From contig NZ_FOVN01000001.1 in NCBI RefSeq assembly GCF_900115185.1, forward strand, positions 372,001 to 436,000: DNA of 64,000 nt, given 5' to 3'. Below are positions 25,547-34,706 of the stretch, piece by piece. Made by a program: the position numbers and the translations under genes. The notes under the pieces were generated by a model that was not told the DNA's origin, did not search any database, and worked only from the letters and a program-made list of their open reading frames with translations. The first letter of the stretch is position 1. Every line of letters begins with the position of its first letter. The stretch is from Algorimicrobium echini (lineage in GTDB: Bacteria > Bacteroidota > Bacteroidia > Flavobacteriales > Flavobacteriaceae).

Positions 25547-28500
25547 ATGTTAGAAAAAATCATAAAATTCAGCTTAAAGAATAAGCTGATAATTCTATTA
25601 GGTGTACTTGCCATTGTAGGTTTTGGCATGGTATCCCTAACCCAAATATCTATTGGAGCCGTTCCAGATATAACCAATAACCAAGTACAGGTAATTACCA
25701 CATCGCGAAATTTATCTACCCAAGATGTAGAACAATTTATTACGTATCCCGTAGAATTAGAGATGGCCAATTTACCTGGTGTTCAAGAAATTCGTTCCGT
25801 ATCAAAATTCGGACTTTCAGTGGTTACCATTGTTTTCGATGACAATTTAGGCACCTATTTACCGCGTCAACTGATTGCTGAAAAAATAAAATCAGCTACC
25901 GAAAAAATTCCAGCAGGTTTTGGTGTACCAGAAATGGGTCCTATTACCACAGGTTTAGGTGAAATTTATCAATACATATTAGATGTTAAACCTGAATTCA
26001 AAGACCAATATACCATTACCGATTTGCGCAGTATTCAAGATTGGGTAGTTAAGCGCCAATTATCGGGAATTCCTGGTGTGGTTGAAGTCAATACGTGGGG
26101 AGGTTTTTTAAAACAATATGAAGTGGCTATCAACCCGAAAAAGTTGACAGCCATGAATATTTCTATTTCGTCTGTATATGAAGCTTTAGAAAAAAATAAC
26201 AGTGTTGCTGGAGGTGGCTATATAGAAAAAACCAATAAAGCTTATTTTATTCGTGGTGAGGGATTGGTATCCTCCTTAAAGGACATTGAAAACATTGTTG
26301 TAAAAAATGATGGCGTACCAATTTATATTAAAGATGTTGCCAACGTTGGCTTTGGTCACGCTACCAGATTTGGCGCCATTACAGGAAATGGTGAAGGCGA
26401 AAAAGTTCTTGGACAAATTATGATGCTGAAAGGCGGAAATTCCAAACAAATTATTGATGCTGTAAAAGAACGCGTTACAAGCATTCAAAAAACACTTCCA
26501 GAAGGTGTTTATATCAATGGTTTTCTAGAACGTAGTGAGCTTATAAATAAAACAACATTTACCGTTGCCGAAAACTTAATTCTCGGCTCATTAATCGTCA
26601 TTTTTGTAGTGGTTTTATTACTTGGTAATTGGCGTTCCGGATTGGTTGTAGCTTCCGTTATTCCGTTAAGTTTACTTTTCGCTATTTCACTCATGAACAT
26701 TTTTGGAGTGGATGCAAATTTAATGAGTTTAGGCGCTATCGATTTCGGAATTATTATTGATGGCGCTGTGATTATAGTCGAATTTATAGCCTTTCAAATT
26801 ACGGCTCAAAGCGCTAAATTAAAAACAATTTCAAAGGAAGCTATTGATAGTATCACCTTACAGAGTGCCTCTAAAATGATGAATTCTGCAATTTTTGGTC
26901 AGCTCATTATTCTTATTGTTTTTATTCCTATTCTATCCTTAAGCGGAATTGAGGGTAAAATGTTTAAACCTATGGCTCTAACCTTCAGTTTTGCTTTAGT
27001 TGGCGCCATGATGTTATGTTTAACCTATGTTCCTGTTATATCGTCTTTATTTTTAAAACCTTCTAAACCATCGCCTAAAAACATTTCGGTTAAACTTATG
27101 AACACCATCAATAAATGGTACAGCCCAATTATTCATTGGGCTTTACAGAACAAGCGTTTAGTTGTTGGTTTGGCTGCAGTACTTTTAATGGTTAGCATTG
27201 GAATTTTTAATAAAATGGGTGGTGAATTTGTACCAACTTTAGATGAAGGTGATTTTGTAATTCAACCCGTTTTAAAAACAGGAACCTCATTGGGCAAAAC
27301 CATTGAAATTACCACTAAAATTGAAAACATCCTACTAGATAAATTCCCTGAAGTAGCCCAAGTGGTGAGCCGTATTGGCGCTGCCGAAGTTCCAACAGAC
27401 CCCATGTCCATGGAGCAAAGTGATGTGATTATAAAACTAAATCCTAAAAACACATGGATTTCTGCTTCTAGTAAAGATGAACTTGCTGAAAAATTTAAAG
27501 AAGCTTTAGAAATCATTCCTAATATGGAACTGGAATTCACTCAACCTATTGAAATGCGCTTTAATGAACTTATTACTGGTGTTCGCGCTGATGTAGCTAT
27601 TAAAATTTTTGGTGAAGATTTATCAATACTTGCCACCAAAGCTGAAGCCATAAAAACAGCCATTAGCGATGTAGAAGGAGCGTCAGATATTATTGTTGAA
27701 AAAGTAGAAGGTTTACCACAGATGAGCGTGAATTATAACCGTTCTAAAATAGCGCGTTACGGACTAAATATTGCCGATTTAAACCAGATTATTTCCATGG
27801 GTTTTGCAGGAGATGTAGTTGGTCAAGTTTTTGAAGGCGAAAAACGCTTTGATTTAGCAATACGACTCGATGCAAAAAACAGACAAAATCTAACAGATTT
27901 GCAAAATCTATATGTAGACATACCTTCAGGAGGAAAAATACCATTAAGCGAGTTAGCCGATATTTCATACACAACAGGTCCTGCTCAAATTTCGAGAGAT
28001 GATACCAAACGCCGAATTGTTGTTGGCGTAAATGTTAGAAATAGAGATTTACAATCGGTTGTCAATGATATTCAATCGCGTATTAATTCAAGCATCCAAT
28101 TACCTGTAGGTTACAATATAACGTATGGTGGTCAATTTGAAAATTTACAGAGTGCTAAAGACCGATTATTAATTGCAGTTCCTGTGGCGCTCGTACTCAT
28201 TTTTATTCTGCTCTACTTTGCTTTCAACTCTGTAAAAGATGCTTTAATGGTTTATTCAGCTATCCCTTTGGCTGCTGTTGGTGGTATACTTCTACTTTGG
28301 CTACGAGATTTGCCGTTTAGCATTTCTGCAGGTGTTGGTTTTATTGCGTTGTTTGGTATTGCCGTTTTAAATGGCATTGTACTTATTGAACATTTTAAAG
28401 ACCTGAAATTAAAAGGTGTAACAGATATTGAAACACGCATAAAACGCGGAACAACAGAGCGTTTACGTCCTGTTTTATTAACCGCTTTAGCAGCAGCTTT

Positions 28501-29851
28501 AGGATTTCTTCCAATGGCAGTTTCTACAAATGCAGGAGCCGAAGTACAACGACCTCTTGCAACAGTTGTCATTGGCGGTTTAATAACAGCAACCCTTTTA
28601 ACCTTGGTAGTTTTACCAGTTTTATATGCATGGATTGAAGAACGAAAACAACTTAAAATGAACAAAAAACAAATGTCAACAGTCGTTATTCTACTAATAT
28701 CAATGGTAGGTTTTTCTCAAGAAAACCCATTGAATATTTCAGAAACATTAGCATTGGCTGTCAAAAATAATGCAGCTATCAAAGTTTCTAATTTGGAAAT
28801 AGACGAATTAGATGCACGCATTGAAAGCGCTTTCAGTTTTGATAAAACAGCCTTTTATTACAGCTATGACGAAAATAATTTAGCTATAAATAATGAACCG
28901 TTAAAAGTATTTGGTGTTTCGCAAGATTTTCTATTCCCAACACGATATTTTGCTGAAAAACGGGTAAATAAAGCGGTATATAATATGCAACTATCCAAAC
29001 ATAATATGGCGCTTTTAAAATTGAAGCAGGAGGTTTATTCTAATTATTACGCATTAAGTTATGCAAAAAATAAGGCTAAAACCTATCAATTTTTAGATAG
29101 CCTTTACAAGCAATTTTCTAAAAATGCGAAACGACGTTTTGAATTAGGAGAAACCAATTATTTGGAAATGATAACAGCCGAATCTAAAGAACGGCAAATG
29201 CAAACACGCTACATTCAAGCCAAGCAAGATGTTTTAGTTAAAAAACAGCAATTACTTAAAGTAGTCCAAACAGATTCTTTAGAAACAATATCAGAACCAT
29301 TAGAAAAACTTACAGTAACGGCATTACCTATTTCTGATAATAATCCTGGTTTAGCCTATTTTGAAGAAACTAAAAACTATTATCAAGCGCTTAAAAACAA
29401 AGAAAAGCAGGCGTTATTACCAGACATTTCAGCAGAATACTTTGTAGGAAGTAATAGTGGACTTAACACCAATATTCAAGGCTATCAAATTGGATTGAAA
29501 ATTCCGTTAATCTTCTCTGGAAATGCATCACGAATAAAAGCTTCAAAAATAGCTGAAGAGGTTATAAGCATGCAACAAATAGATTATAGGTTAAAGCTAC
29601 AGAGTGATTATCAAAAATTATTGGAACAGTTAGAACAGCATCATGCTGCCATTTTATACTACGAAACTCAAGGCGAAAAACTTTCAGAAGAAATTATAAA
29701 AACTGCCAATCGCTCTTTTCAAGAAGGTGAAATTGACTTCTTTCAATACATACAGAGTATTGAAACGGCAAAAGATATGGAATTAGAATATCTTGACAAT
29801 TTGAATACATATAATCAAACGGTTATCACCTTAAATTACTTAATTTTATAA
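25547..29851 (+). CDS. CusA/CzcA heavy-metal RND pump fused to a TolC/CzcC-type outer-membrane factor
   Basis: A 1434-residue fusion. Residues 1-1037 are a heavy-metal RND antiporter: 12 membrane helices, periplasmic loops, GAIDFGIIIDGAVIIVEF in TM4 with the proton-relay acidic residues, and IALFGIAVLNGIVLIE in TM10. Residues 1038-1434 are an outer-membrane factor with helical repeats (ALAVKNNAAIKVSNLEI, RFELGETNYLEMITAESK, FQEGEIDFFQYIQSIET). The join carries a complete signal peptide (MNKKQM...VILLISMVGFSQ) that could serve as a 13th helix and be cleaved to free the channel. It moves Cu, Zn, Co or Cd ions from the periplasm out. The adaptor gene begins 12 bases downstream. Confidence 0.9.
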   Translation: MLEKIIKFSLKNKLIILLGVLAIVGFGMVSLTQISIGAVPDITNNQVQVITTSRNLSTQDVEQFITYPVELEMANLPGVQEIRSVSKFGLSVVTIVFDDNLGTYLPRQLIAEKIKSATEKIPAGFGVPEMGPITTGLGEIYQYILDVKPEFKDQYTITDLRSIQDWVVKRQLSGIPGVVEVNTWGGFLKQYEVAINPKKLTAMNISISSVYEALEKNNSVAGGGYIEKTNKAYFIRGEGLVSSLKDIENIVVKNDGVPIYIKDVANVGFGHATRFGAITGNGEGEKVLGQIMMLKGGNSKQIIDAVKERVTSIQKTLPEGVYINGFLERSELINKTTFTVAENLILGSLIVIFVVVLLLGNWRSGLVVASVIPLSLLFAISLMNIFGVDANLMSLGAIDFGIIIDGAVIIVEFIAFQITAQSAKLKTISKEAIDSITLQSASKMMNSAIFGQLIILIVFIPILSLSGIEGKMFKPMALTFSFALVGAMMLCLTYVPVISSLFLKPSKPSPKNISVKLMNTINKWYSPIIHWALQNKRLVVGLAAVLLMVSIGIFNKMGGEFVPTLDEGDFVIQPVLKTGTSLGKTIEITTKIENILLDKFPEVAQVVSRIGAAEVPTDPMSMEQSDVIIKLNPKNTWISASSKDELAEKFKEALEIIPNMELEFTQPIEMRFNELITGVRADVAIKIFGEDLSILATKAEAIKTAISDVEGASDIIVEKVEGLPQMSVNYNRSKIARYGLNIADLNQIISMGFAGDVVGQVFEGEKRFDLAIRLDAKNRQNLTDLQNLYVDIPSGGKIPLSELADISYTTGPAQISRDDTKRRIVVGVNVRNRDLQSVVNDIQSRINSSIQLPVGYNITYGGQFENLQSAKDRLLIAVPVALVLIFILLYFAFNSVKDALMVYSAIPLAAVGGILLLWLRDLPFSISAGVGFIALFGIAVLNGIVLIEHFKDLKLKGVTDIETRIKRGTTERLRPVLLTALAAALGFLPMAVSTNAGAEVQRPLATVVIGGLITATLLTLVVLPVLYAWIEERKQLKMNKKQMSTVVILLISMVGFSQENPLNISETLALAVKNNAAIKVSNLEIDELDARIESAFSFDKTAFYYSYDENNLAINNEPLKVFGVSQDFLFPTRYFAEKRVNKAVYNMQLSKHNMALLKLKQEVYSNYYALSYAKNKAKTYQFLDSLYKQFSKNAKRRFELGETNYLEMITAESKERQMQTRYIQAKQDVLVKKQQLLKVVQTDSLETISEPLEKLTVTALPISDNNPGLAYFEETKNYYQALKNKEKQALLPDISAEYFVGSNSGLNTNIQGYQIGLKIPLIFSGNASRIKASKIAEEVISMQQIDYRLKLQSDYQKLLEQLEQHHAAILYYETQGEKLSEEIIKTANRSFQEGEIDFFQYIQSIETAKDMELEYLDNLNTYNQTVITLNYLIL

Positions 29852-29862
29852 CATAGAAAACG

Positions 29863-31008
29863 ATGAAAAACTTATATATAATTCTAATTTCTGGACTTTT
29901 AACAGCTTGCGGAAATACAGAAACAACAGAACAGATAACAGAAACATCGGCCACTCACACTGATGAAATTCAAATAACAAACGCTCAATTTAAAAGCGAA
30001 GGTATGGAACTTGGTACTCTATCCGAACACGCTTTTGATGAAACAGTACGAGTAAACGGGATGATTGATGTACCTCCACATAACAAATCTCGTATAACCA
30101 CTTATATGGGTGGTTATGTTACCAAAACACCTTTATTGGTTGGCGACCGTGTTAAAAAGGGGCAATTATTAGTAACGTTGGAAAACACGGAATATGTAGA
30201 ATTGCAACAAGAATATTTACAGGTTTCCGAACAATTAGACTTTTTAAAAAATGAATATACACGTCAAAAAACCTTGTTTGATGAAAAGATAACCTCCGAA
30301 AAAAACTATCTGAAAGCCGAAAGTACATACAAAAGTAGTTTAGCCCATGCCAATGGATTGGCAAAAAAGTTAGAAATGCTTAATTTAAATCCGAAGGCAG
30401 TTTTAGATGGTCGTATTACAACAACTATCAATATCTATGCGCCTATTGAAGGTTCTGTAACTAGAGTAAATGTTAGTAATGGCATGTTTGTTTCTGCTAG
30501 CGATGAAATTATGGAACTTGTAGATGTAGACCACATTCATTTAGAGCTATCGGTATTTGAAAAGGACATTATGAAAATAAAAAAAGGTCAGAAAATAACG
30601 TTTACAATTCCTGAAGCATCTGACAAAGTCTATACAGCTGATGTGCATTTGGTTGGCACCACAATAGATGAAACTAGCAGACGCGTTAAAGTTCATGGCC
30701 ATCTTAATAATGAAGAAACTAATTTTATCGTTGGTATGTTTGTAGAAGCAGACATTCATTTAAATCAAGCAACTGCATGGGCTTTACCTGAAGAAGCAGT
30801 TATTGAATCAGGTAATCAAAATTATATTTTAGTCTTGGATAAACAAACCCAGGACGGTTACATTTTTCACAAAAAAGAAGTAGCAATTGGCAAGCAAACA
30901 GAAAATTATTTACAAATATTACATCCTGAAAAGCTCACTAAAAGCAACATAATTATTAAAGGCACGAGTATGCTACTTAATGAGGCTGAAGGTGGCCACA
31001 GTCACTAA
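29863..31008 (+). CDS. RND periplasmic adaptor (CusB/CzcB-type membrane fusion lipoprotein)
   Basis: A 381-residue adaptor with lipobox LTAC (residues ~14-17), a biotinyl-lipoyl half (MGGYVTKTPLLVGDRVKKGQ ... IYAPIEGSVTRVNVSNG), an alpha-hairpin between them (residues ~110-165) and beta-barrel and membrane-proximal domains (LSVFEKDIMKIKKGQ). It bridges the inner-membrane pump and outer-membrane channel. The C-terminus ends GGHSH, a possible metal ligand. It sits between the pump-channel fusion and the P-type ATPase in a tight operon (12 bases on each side). Confidence 0.9.
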   Translation: MKNLYIILISGLLTACGNTETTEQITETSATHTDEIQITNAQFKSEGMELGTLSEHAFDETVRVNGMIDVPPHNKSRITTYMGGYVTKTPLLVGDRVKKGQLLVTLENTEYVELQQEYLQVSEQLDFLKNEYTRQKTLFDEKITSEKNYLKAESTYKSSLAHANGLAKKLEMLNLNPKAVLDGRITTTINIYAPIEGSVTRVNVSNGMFVSASDEIMELVDVDHIHLELSVFEKDIMKIKKGQKITFTIPEASDKVYTADVHLVGTTIDETSRRVKVHGHLNNEETNFIVGMFVEADIHLNQATAWALPEEAVIESGNQNYILVLDKQTQDGYIFHKKEVAIGKQTENYLQILHPEKLTKSNIIIKGTSMLLNEAEGGHSH

Positions 31009-31019
31009 TTCATTAAACC

Positions 31020-32978
31020 ATGTCAGAAAATCATAAACATACACTCTTAATATTTGGTAAGCGTACCGAATTGTATTTCTCAATTTTATGCGGAGTCTTT
31101 CTGGCAACCGGTTTTTTATTGGATAAATTGAGCCAGCTATCTGATACCTTAATTGTAGTTAGCTATATTATTTCCTATGGCTTTGGCGCCTATTTTATTA
31201 GCATTGAAGCATATCATAAATTACGAAGAGGCTTGTTTGAAATCGATTTTCTAATGATTGCAGCGGCTCTAGGAGCAGCCTATATTGGAAGTTGGGCAGA
31301 AGGCTCACTTTTGTTATTCCTATTTAGTTTGGGGCATGCTTTAGAACATTACGCCATGAATAGAGCTGAAAAATCTATCAAAGCATTAGGTAATTTATCA
31401 CCAAAGACAGCTTTCCTGAAGCAGGGAAACACACTCAAAGAAATACCAATAGAGAATCTTAAAATCAATGACATAATTGTTGTAAAACCCAATTCTAAAA
31501 TTGCAGCTGATGGTGTCATAATCAATGGAACTAGCAGTATTAACCAAGCTCCAATAACAGGTGAAAGTATACCTGTAGACAAATCTGCCATCCAAGACCA
31601 TAAACAACCATTAGATTTTAATGCTATAGACAAAAGCCACATCGTTTTTTCTGGAACTATAAATGGCGATAACAAATTGGAAGTACACGTTTTAAAACTC
31701 ACAAAGGATTCCACTGTTTCCCGACTTATCAACTTGGTAAATGAAGTAGAAACCCAAAAATCGCCAACCCAAAGACGCACTAAAAAATTTGAAAAAATAT
31801 ATGTGCCTATCGTTATTATTTTGGTCACTATTTTATGCTTTGCCTTTTTAGTTATTAATGAATCTTTTCAAACAAGTCTATATCGTGCTATTACAGTTTT
31901 AGTTGCGGCCAGCCCTTGTGCTTTAGCTATTTCAACACCAAGTGCCGTTTTAAGTGGTATTGCAAGAGCTGCACAACGTGGTGTGCTTATTAAAGGCGGA
32001 AAAGCTCTGGAAGATTTAGGCACAATAACTACCATAGCATTTGATAAAACAGGCACTTTAACCGAAGGGCAACCCAAGTTAAAACAACTAATAGCTTTTA
32101 ACAATTTCAACTTAAAGGAACTCTATAAGTTAGTGTATGATGTAGAACGATTAAGTAACCATCCGTTAGCAAGAGCAATTGCTAATGCCATTAAAAACCA
32201 AGAACAGTTTGATGATGAAAATAATGCTGCAAATGTTCAGGCTATTCAAGGTAAAGGCATTCAAGCAAGTTATAAGAATGAGCCTGTTTATATTGGAAAT
32301 TTAAAACTAATTACGGATCAAGACATTCCTATTTCTAAAACTATTGAAAACCAAATAAACAAAAACCTTGAAGCTGGTGAAACCGTCATGTTAGTCGGTT
32401 ATAAAAATCAAATTATTGGCTTAATTAGCGTTATGGATGTTCCTAGAAAATCAGCATCTCAAACACTACAAAGACTTAAAGAAATAGGTATTAAACGCCT
32501 GATTATGCTAACTGGCGACCATAAACGAGTTGGACAAGCCATTGCACAACAAATTGGATTAACCGAAGCTAGAGGCAACCTATTACCTGAAGATAAGGTT
32601 GAAGCCATTCGGGAGCTCATTGCACGCAACGGCAAAGTTGCCATGGTTGGCGATGGCGTAAACGATGCTCCAGCTATGGCATTAAGTACCGTAAGCATTG
32701 CCATGGGAGCAGCCGGTAGCGATGTGGCTCTAGAAACGGCTGATGTAGCTTTAATGTCCGACAAATTAGAAATGTTACCATTTGTTATTGGATTAAGTCG
32801 AAAATCCAAGCGGATTATAAATCAAAATATCTTTATCAGTTTGGGAGTAGTAGCTATACTTGTAACTGTAACCATACTAGGATTAACCAACATTGGTTTG
32901 GCTGTACTCTTTCATGAAGGCTCTACGATTGTAGTTGTTATAAATGCGTTGCGTTTGCTGAGTTATAAGGAAAATTAA
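31020..32978 (+). CDS. Heavy-metal P1B-type ATPase, P1B-4 subclass (Co/Zn/Fe)
   Basis: A 652-residue P-type ATPase: actuator PITGESIPVDK, phosphorylation site DKTGTLTEG, nucleotide-binding HPLARAI, MLTGDHKR and GDGVNDAPA. The ion site in TM4 is SPC (VAASPCALAIS), not CPC, and the last helix has HEGST. SPC plus HEGGT/S and lack of an N-terminal HMA domain define the P1B-4 group, which exports Co2+, Zn2+ or Fe2+. It would pump from the cytosol to the periplasm, where the RND system encoded just upstream takes over. It is the last gene of the operon, followed by a strong terminator. Confidence 0.9.
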   Translation: MSENHKHTLLIFGKRTELYFSILCGVFLATGFLLDKLSQLSDTLIVVSYIISYGFGAYFISIEAYHKLRRGLFEIDFLMIAAALGAAYIGSWAEGSLLLFLFSLGHALEHYAMNRAEKSIKALGNLSPKTAFLKQGNTLKEIPIENLKINDIIVVKPNSKIAADGVIINGTSSINQAPITGESIPVDKSAIQDHKQPLDFNAIDKSHIVFSGTINGDNKLEVHVLKLTKDSTVSRLINLVNEVETQKSPTQRRTKKFEKIYVPIVIILVTILCFAFLVINESFQTSLYRAITVLVAASPCALAISTPSAVLSGIARAAQRGVLIKGGKALEDLGTITTIAFDKTGTLTEGQPKLKQLIAFNNFNLKELYKLVYDVERLSNHPLARAIANAIKNQEQFDDENNAANVQAIQGKGIQASYKNEPVYIGNLKLITDQDIPISKTIENQINKNLEAGETVMLVGYKNQIIGLISVMDVPRKSASQTLQRLKEIGIKRLIMLTGDHKRVGQAIAQQIGLTEARGNLLPEDKVEAIRELIARNGKVAMVGDGVNDAPAMALSTVSIAMGAAGSDVALETADVALMSDKLEMLPFVIGLSRKSKRIINQNIFISLGVVAILVTVTILGLTNIGLAVLFHEGSTIVVVINALRLLSYKEN

Positions 32979-33019
32979 AACTTGCTGATTTTTTATATAA
33001 ATATGAATTTTAAAAACAA

Positions 33020-33050
33020 AAACTCCCAAGCATTTTGCTTGGGAGTTTTT
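33020..33050. terminator. Bidirectional terminator between the ATPase gene and glyS
   Basis: AACTCCCAAGCA (33021-33032) pairs with TGCTTGGGAGTT (33036-33047), with T-runs on both strands. Two convergent transcription units end here. Confidence 0.9.
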
Positions 33051-33080
33051 AAAGTTCGTTATTTAAAATACTTTAAAGAC

Positions 33081-33096
33081 ACCTGTTTTTACAGGT
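33081..33096. repeat. REP-like hairpin directly after glyS stop
   Basis: ACCTGT (33081-33086) pairs with ACAGGT (33091-33096). Read from the glyS stop it reads TAATCAATACCTGT, the same layout as the hairpin after the OmpA-like lipoprotein gene at 19639-19664. Confidence 0.45.
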
Positions 33097-33101
33097 ATTG
33101 A

Positions 33102-34643
33102 TTACATTTTCATTAACCACTCTTTAACGTCTACTTCTTTTTTAATAATATCACGCAAATCGGAAATCTTAACACGACTTTGCTCCATAGTATCCCGATG
33201 ACGAATGGTTACCGTTTGGTCCTCCAATGTGTCATGGTCTACTGTAATACAAAATGGTGTTCCGTTGGCATCTTGACGTCTGTAACGGCGTCCTACGGCA
33301 TCTTTTTCGTCGTAATCCATATTGAAATCCCATTTCAAATCATCAAAAATTTGACGGGCAATTTCTGGCAACCCATCTTTTTTAACTAAAGGCAAAATAG
33401 CCGCTTTTACAGGCGCTAATACTGCTGGCAATTTTAAAACCGTTCTGGTGGTGTTATTATCCAGTTCTTCTTCTATTAGCGAATTTGAAAATACAGCTAA
33501 AAACATCCGGTCTAAACCAATAGAGGTTTCTAAAACATACGGTGTATAACTCGCATTATCCTCATGATCAAAATACTGTAATTTTTTACCTGAAAATTCT
33601 TCGTGTTGTTTTAAATCGAAATCTGTTCGCGAGTGAATGCCTTCCAGTTCTTTAAATCCAAAAGGGAATTTAAACTCAATATCGGTTGCAGCATCTGCGT
33701 AATGGGCTAATTTTTCATGGTCATGGAAACGGTAGTTGTCGGTTCCCATACCTAATGATGTATGCCATTTCATGCGTGTTTCTTTCCAATATTCAAACCA
33801 GTCTTTTTGAGTTCCTGGTTTTATGAAAAATTGCATTTCCATTTGTTCAAATTCACGCATTCTAAAGATAAATTGTCTCGCTACAATTTCGTTTCTAAAC
33901 GCTTTTCCGGTTTGTGCAATTCCAAACGGAATTTTCATACGTCCTGTTTTCTGAACATTTAAAAAGTTTACAAATATACCTTGTGCCGTTTCTGGACGTA
34001 AATATAAATCCATGGCATGTTCTGCAGAAGCGCCTAGTTTGGTTCCAAACATGAGATTAAATTGCTTCACATCTGTCCAGTTTCTAGAACCAGTAAGTGG
34101 ATCCGCAATTTCTAATTCTTCAATAAGCGCCTTAACATCTGCTAAATCTTCAGCCTCCAAAGATTTTCCCATTCGGGTTAAAATCGCCTGAATCTTTTCA
34201 AAATACCCAACTACACGTGGATTGGTACTTATAAATTCTTCTCTATTAAACGCATCACCAAAACGTTTTTCAGCTTTAGCGATTTCCTTATCTATTTTTG
34301 CTTCAATTTTTGCACAGTATTCTTCTATTAAAACATCGGCACGGTAGCGTTTTTTAGAATCTTTGTTATCTATTAACGGGTCGTTAAACGCATCTACGTG
34401 TCCAGAAGCTTTCCAGGTGGTTGGATGCATAAAAATGGAGGCATCAATGCCCACAATATTATCATGCATTTGCACCATGGCCTTCCACCAATAATCGCGA
34501 ATGTTCTTTTTAAGTTCTGCACCATTTTGTGCGTAATCATATACTGCACTTAATCCATCGTAGATTTCACTACTTTGAAATACGTAACCATACTCCTTTG
34601 CGTGAGAGATTACTTTTTTAAATTGATCGTCGTTGTTTGCCAT
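33102..34643 (-). CDS. glyS: Glycyl-tRNA synthetase (alpha2 type)
   Basis: A 513-residue class II aminoacyl-tRNA synthetase of the dimeric (eukaryal/Gram-positive) form, not the alpha2beta2 form. Motifs: FQSSEIYDGLSAVYDYAQNG at the N-terminus, GHVDAFNDPLIDNK, LYLRPETAQGIFVNF, PFGIAQTGKAFRNEI (motif 2), EMEMQFFIKPG, ETSIGLDRMFLAV (motif 3), and an anticodon-binding domain from residue ~395 (LAPVKAAILPL). It charges tRNA-Gly. It is monocistronic; a TATTTTTG -7-like box lies only 4 bases before the ATG, which would give a leaderless message, although the box overlaps the A-run of the upstream terminator. Confidence 0.95.
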   Translation of the reverse strand: MANNDDQFKKVISHAKEYGYVFQSSEIYDGLSAVYDYAQNGAELKKNIRDYWWKAMVQMHDNIVGIDASIFMHPTTWKASGHVDAFNDPLIDNKDSKKRYRADVLIEEYCAKIEAKIDKEIAKAEKRFGDAFNREEFISTNPRVVGYFEKIQAILTRMGKSLEAEDLADVKALIEELEIADPLTGSRNWTDVKQFNLMFGTKLGASAEHAMDLYLRPETAQGIFVNFLNVQKTGRMKIPFGIAQTGKAFRNEIVARQFIFRMREFEQMEMQFFIKPGTQKDWFEYWKETRMKWHTSLGMGTDNYRFHDHEKLAHYADAATDIEFKFPFGFKELEGIHSRTDFDLKQHEEFSGKKLQYFDHEDNASYTPYVLETSIGLDRMFLAVFSNSLIEEELDNNTTRTVLKLPAVLAPVKAAILPLVKKDGLPEIARQIFDDLKWDFNMDYDEKDAVGRRYRRQDANGTPFCITVDHDTLEDQTVTIRHRDTMEQSRVKISDLRDIIKKEVDVKEWLMKM

Positions 34644-34656
34644 AGTGCAAAAATAA

Positions 34657-34685
34657 AAAACCGCTTCAACTAAATGAGCGGTTTT
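34657..34685 (-). terminator. Terminator between the coiled-coil membrane protein gene and glyS
   Basis: AAAACCGCT (34657-34665) pairs with AGCGGTTTT (34677-34685). On the minus strand a T-run follows, ending the coiled-coil protein transcript before glyS. Confidence 0.8.
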
Positions 34686-34706
34686 AAGAAAAATATAATG
34701 TGATCA

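Noticed and set aside
28252-28665. 137-codon minus-strand frame inside the RND pump
   Set aside because: It is the antisense of the conserved TM10-12 region; no independent signal.
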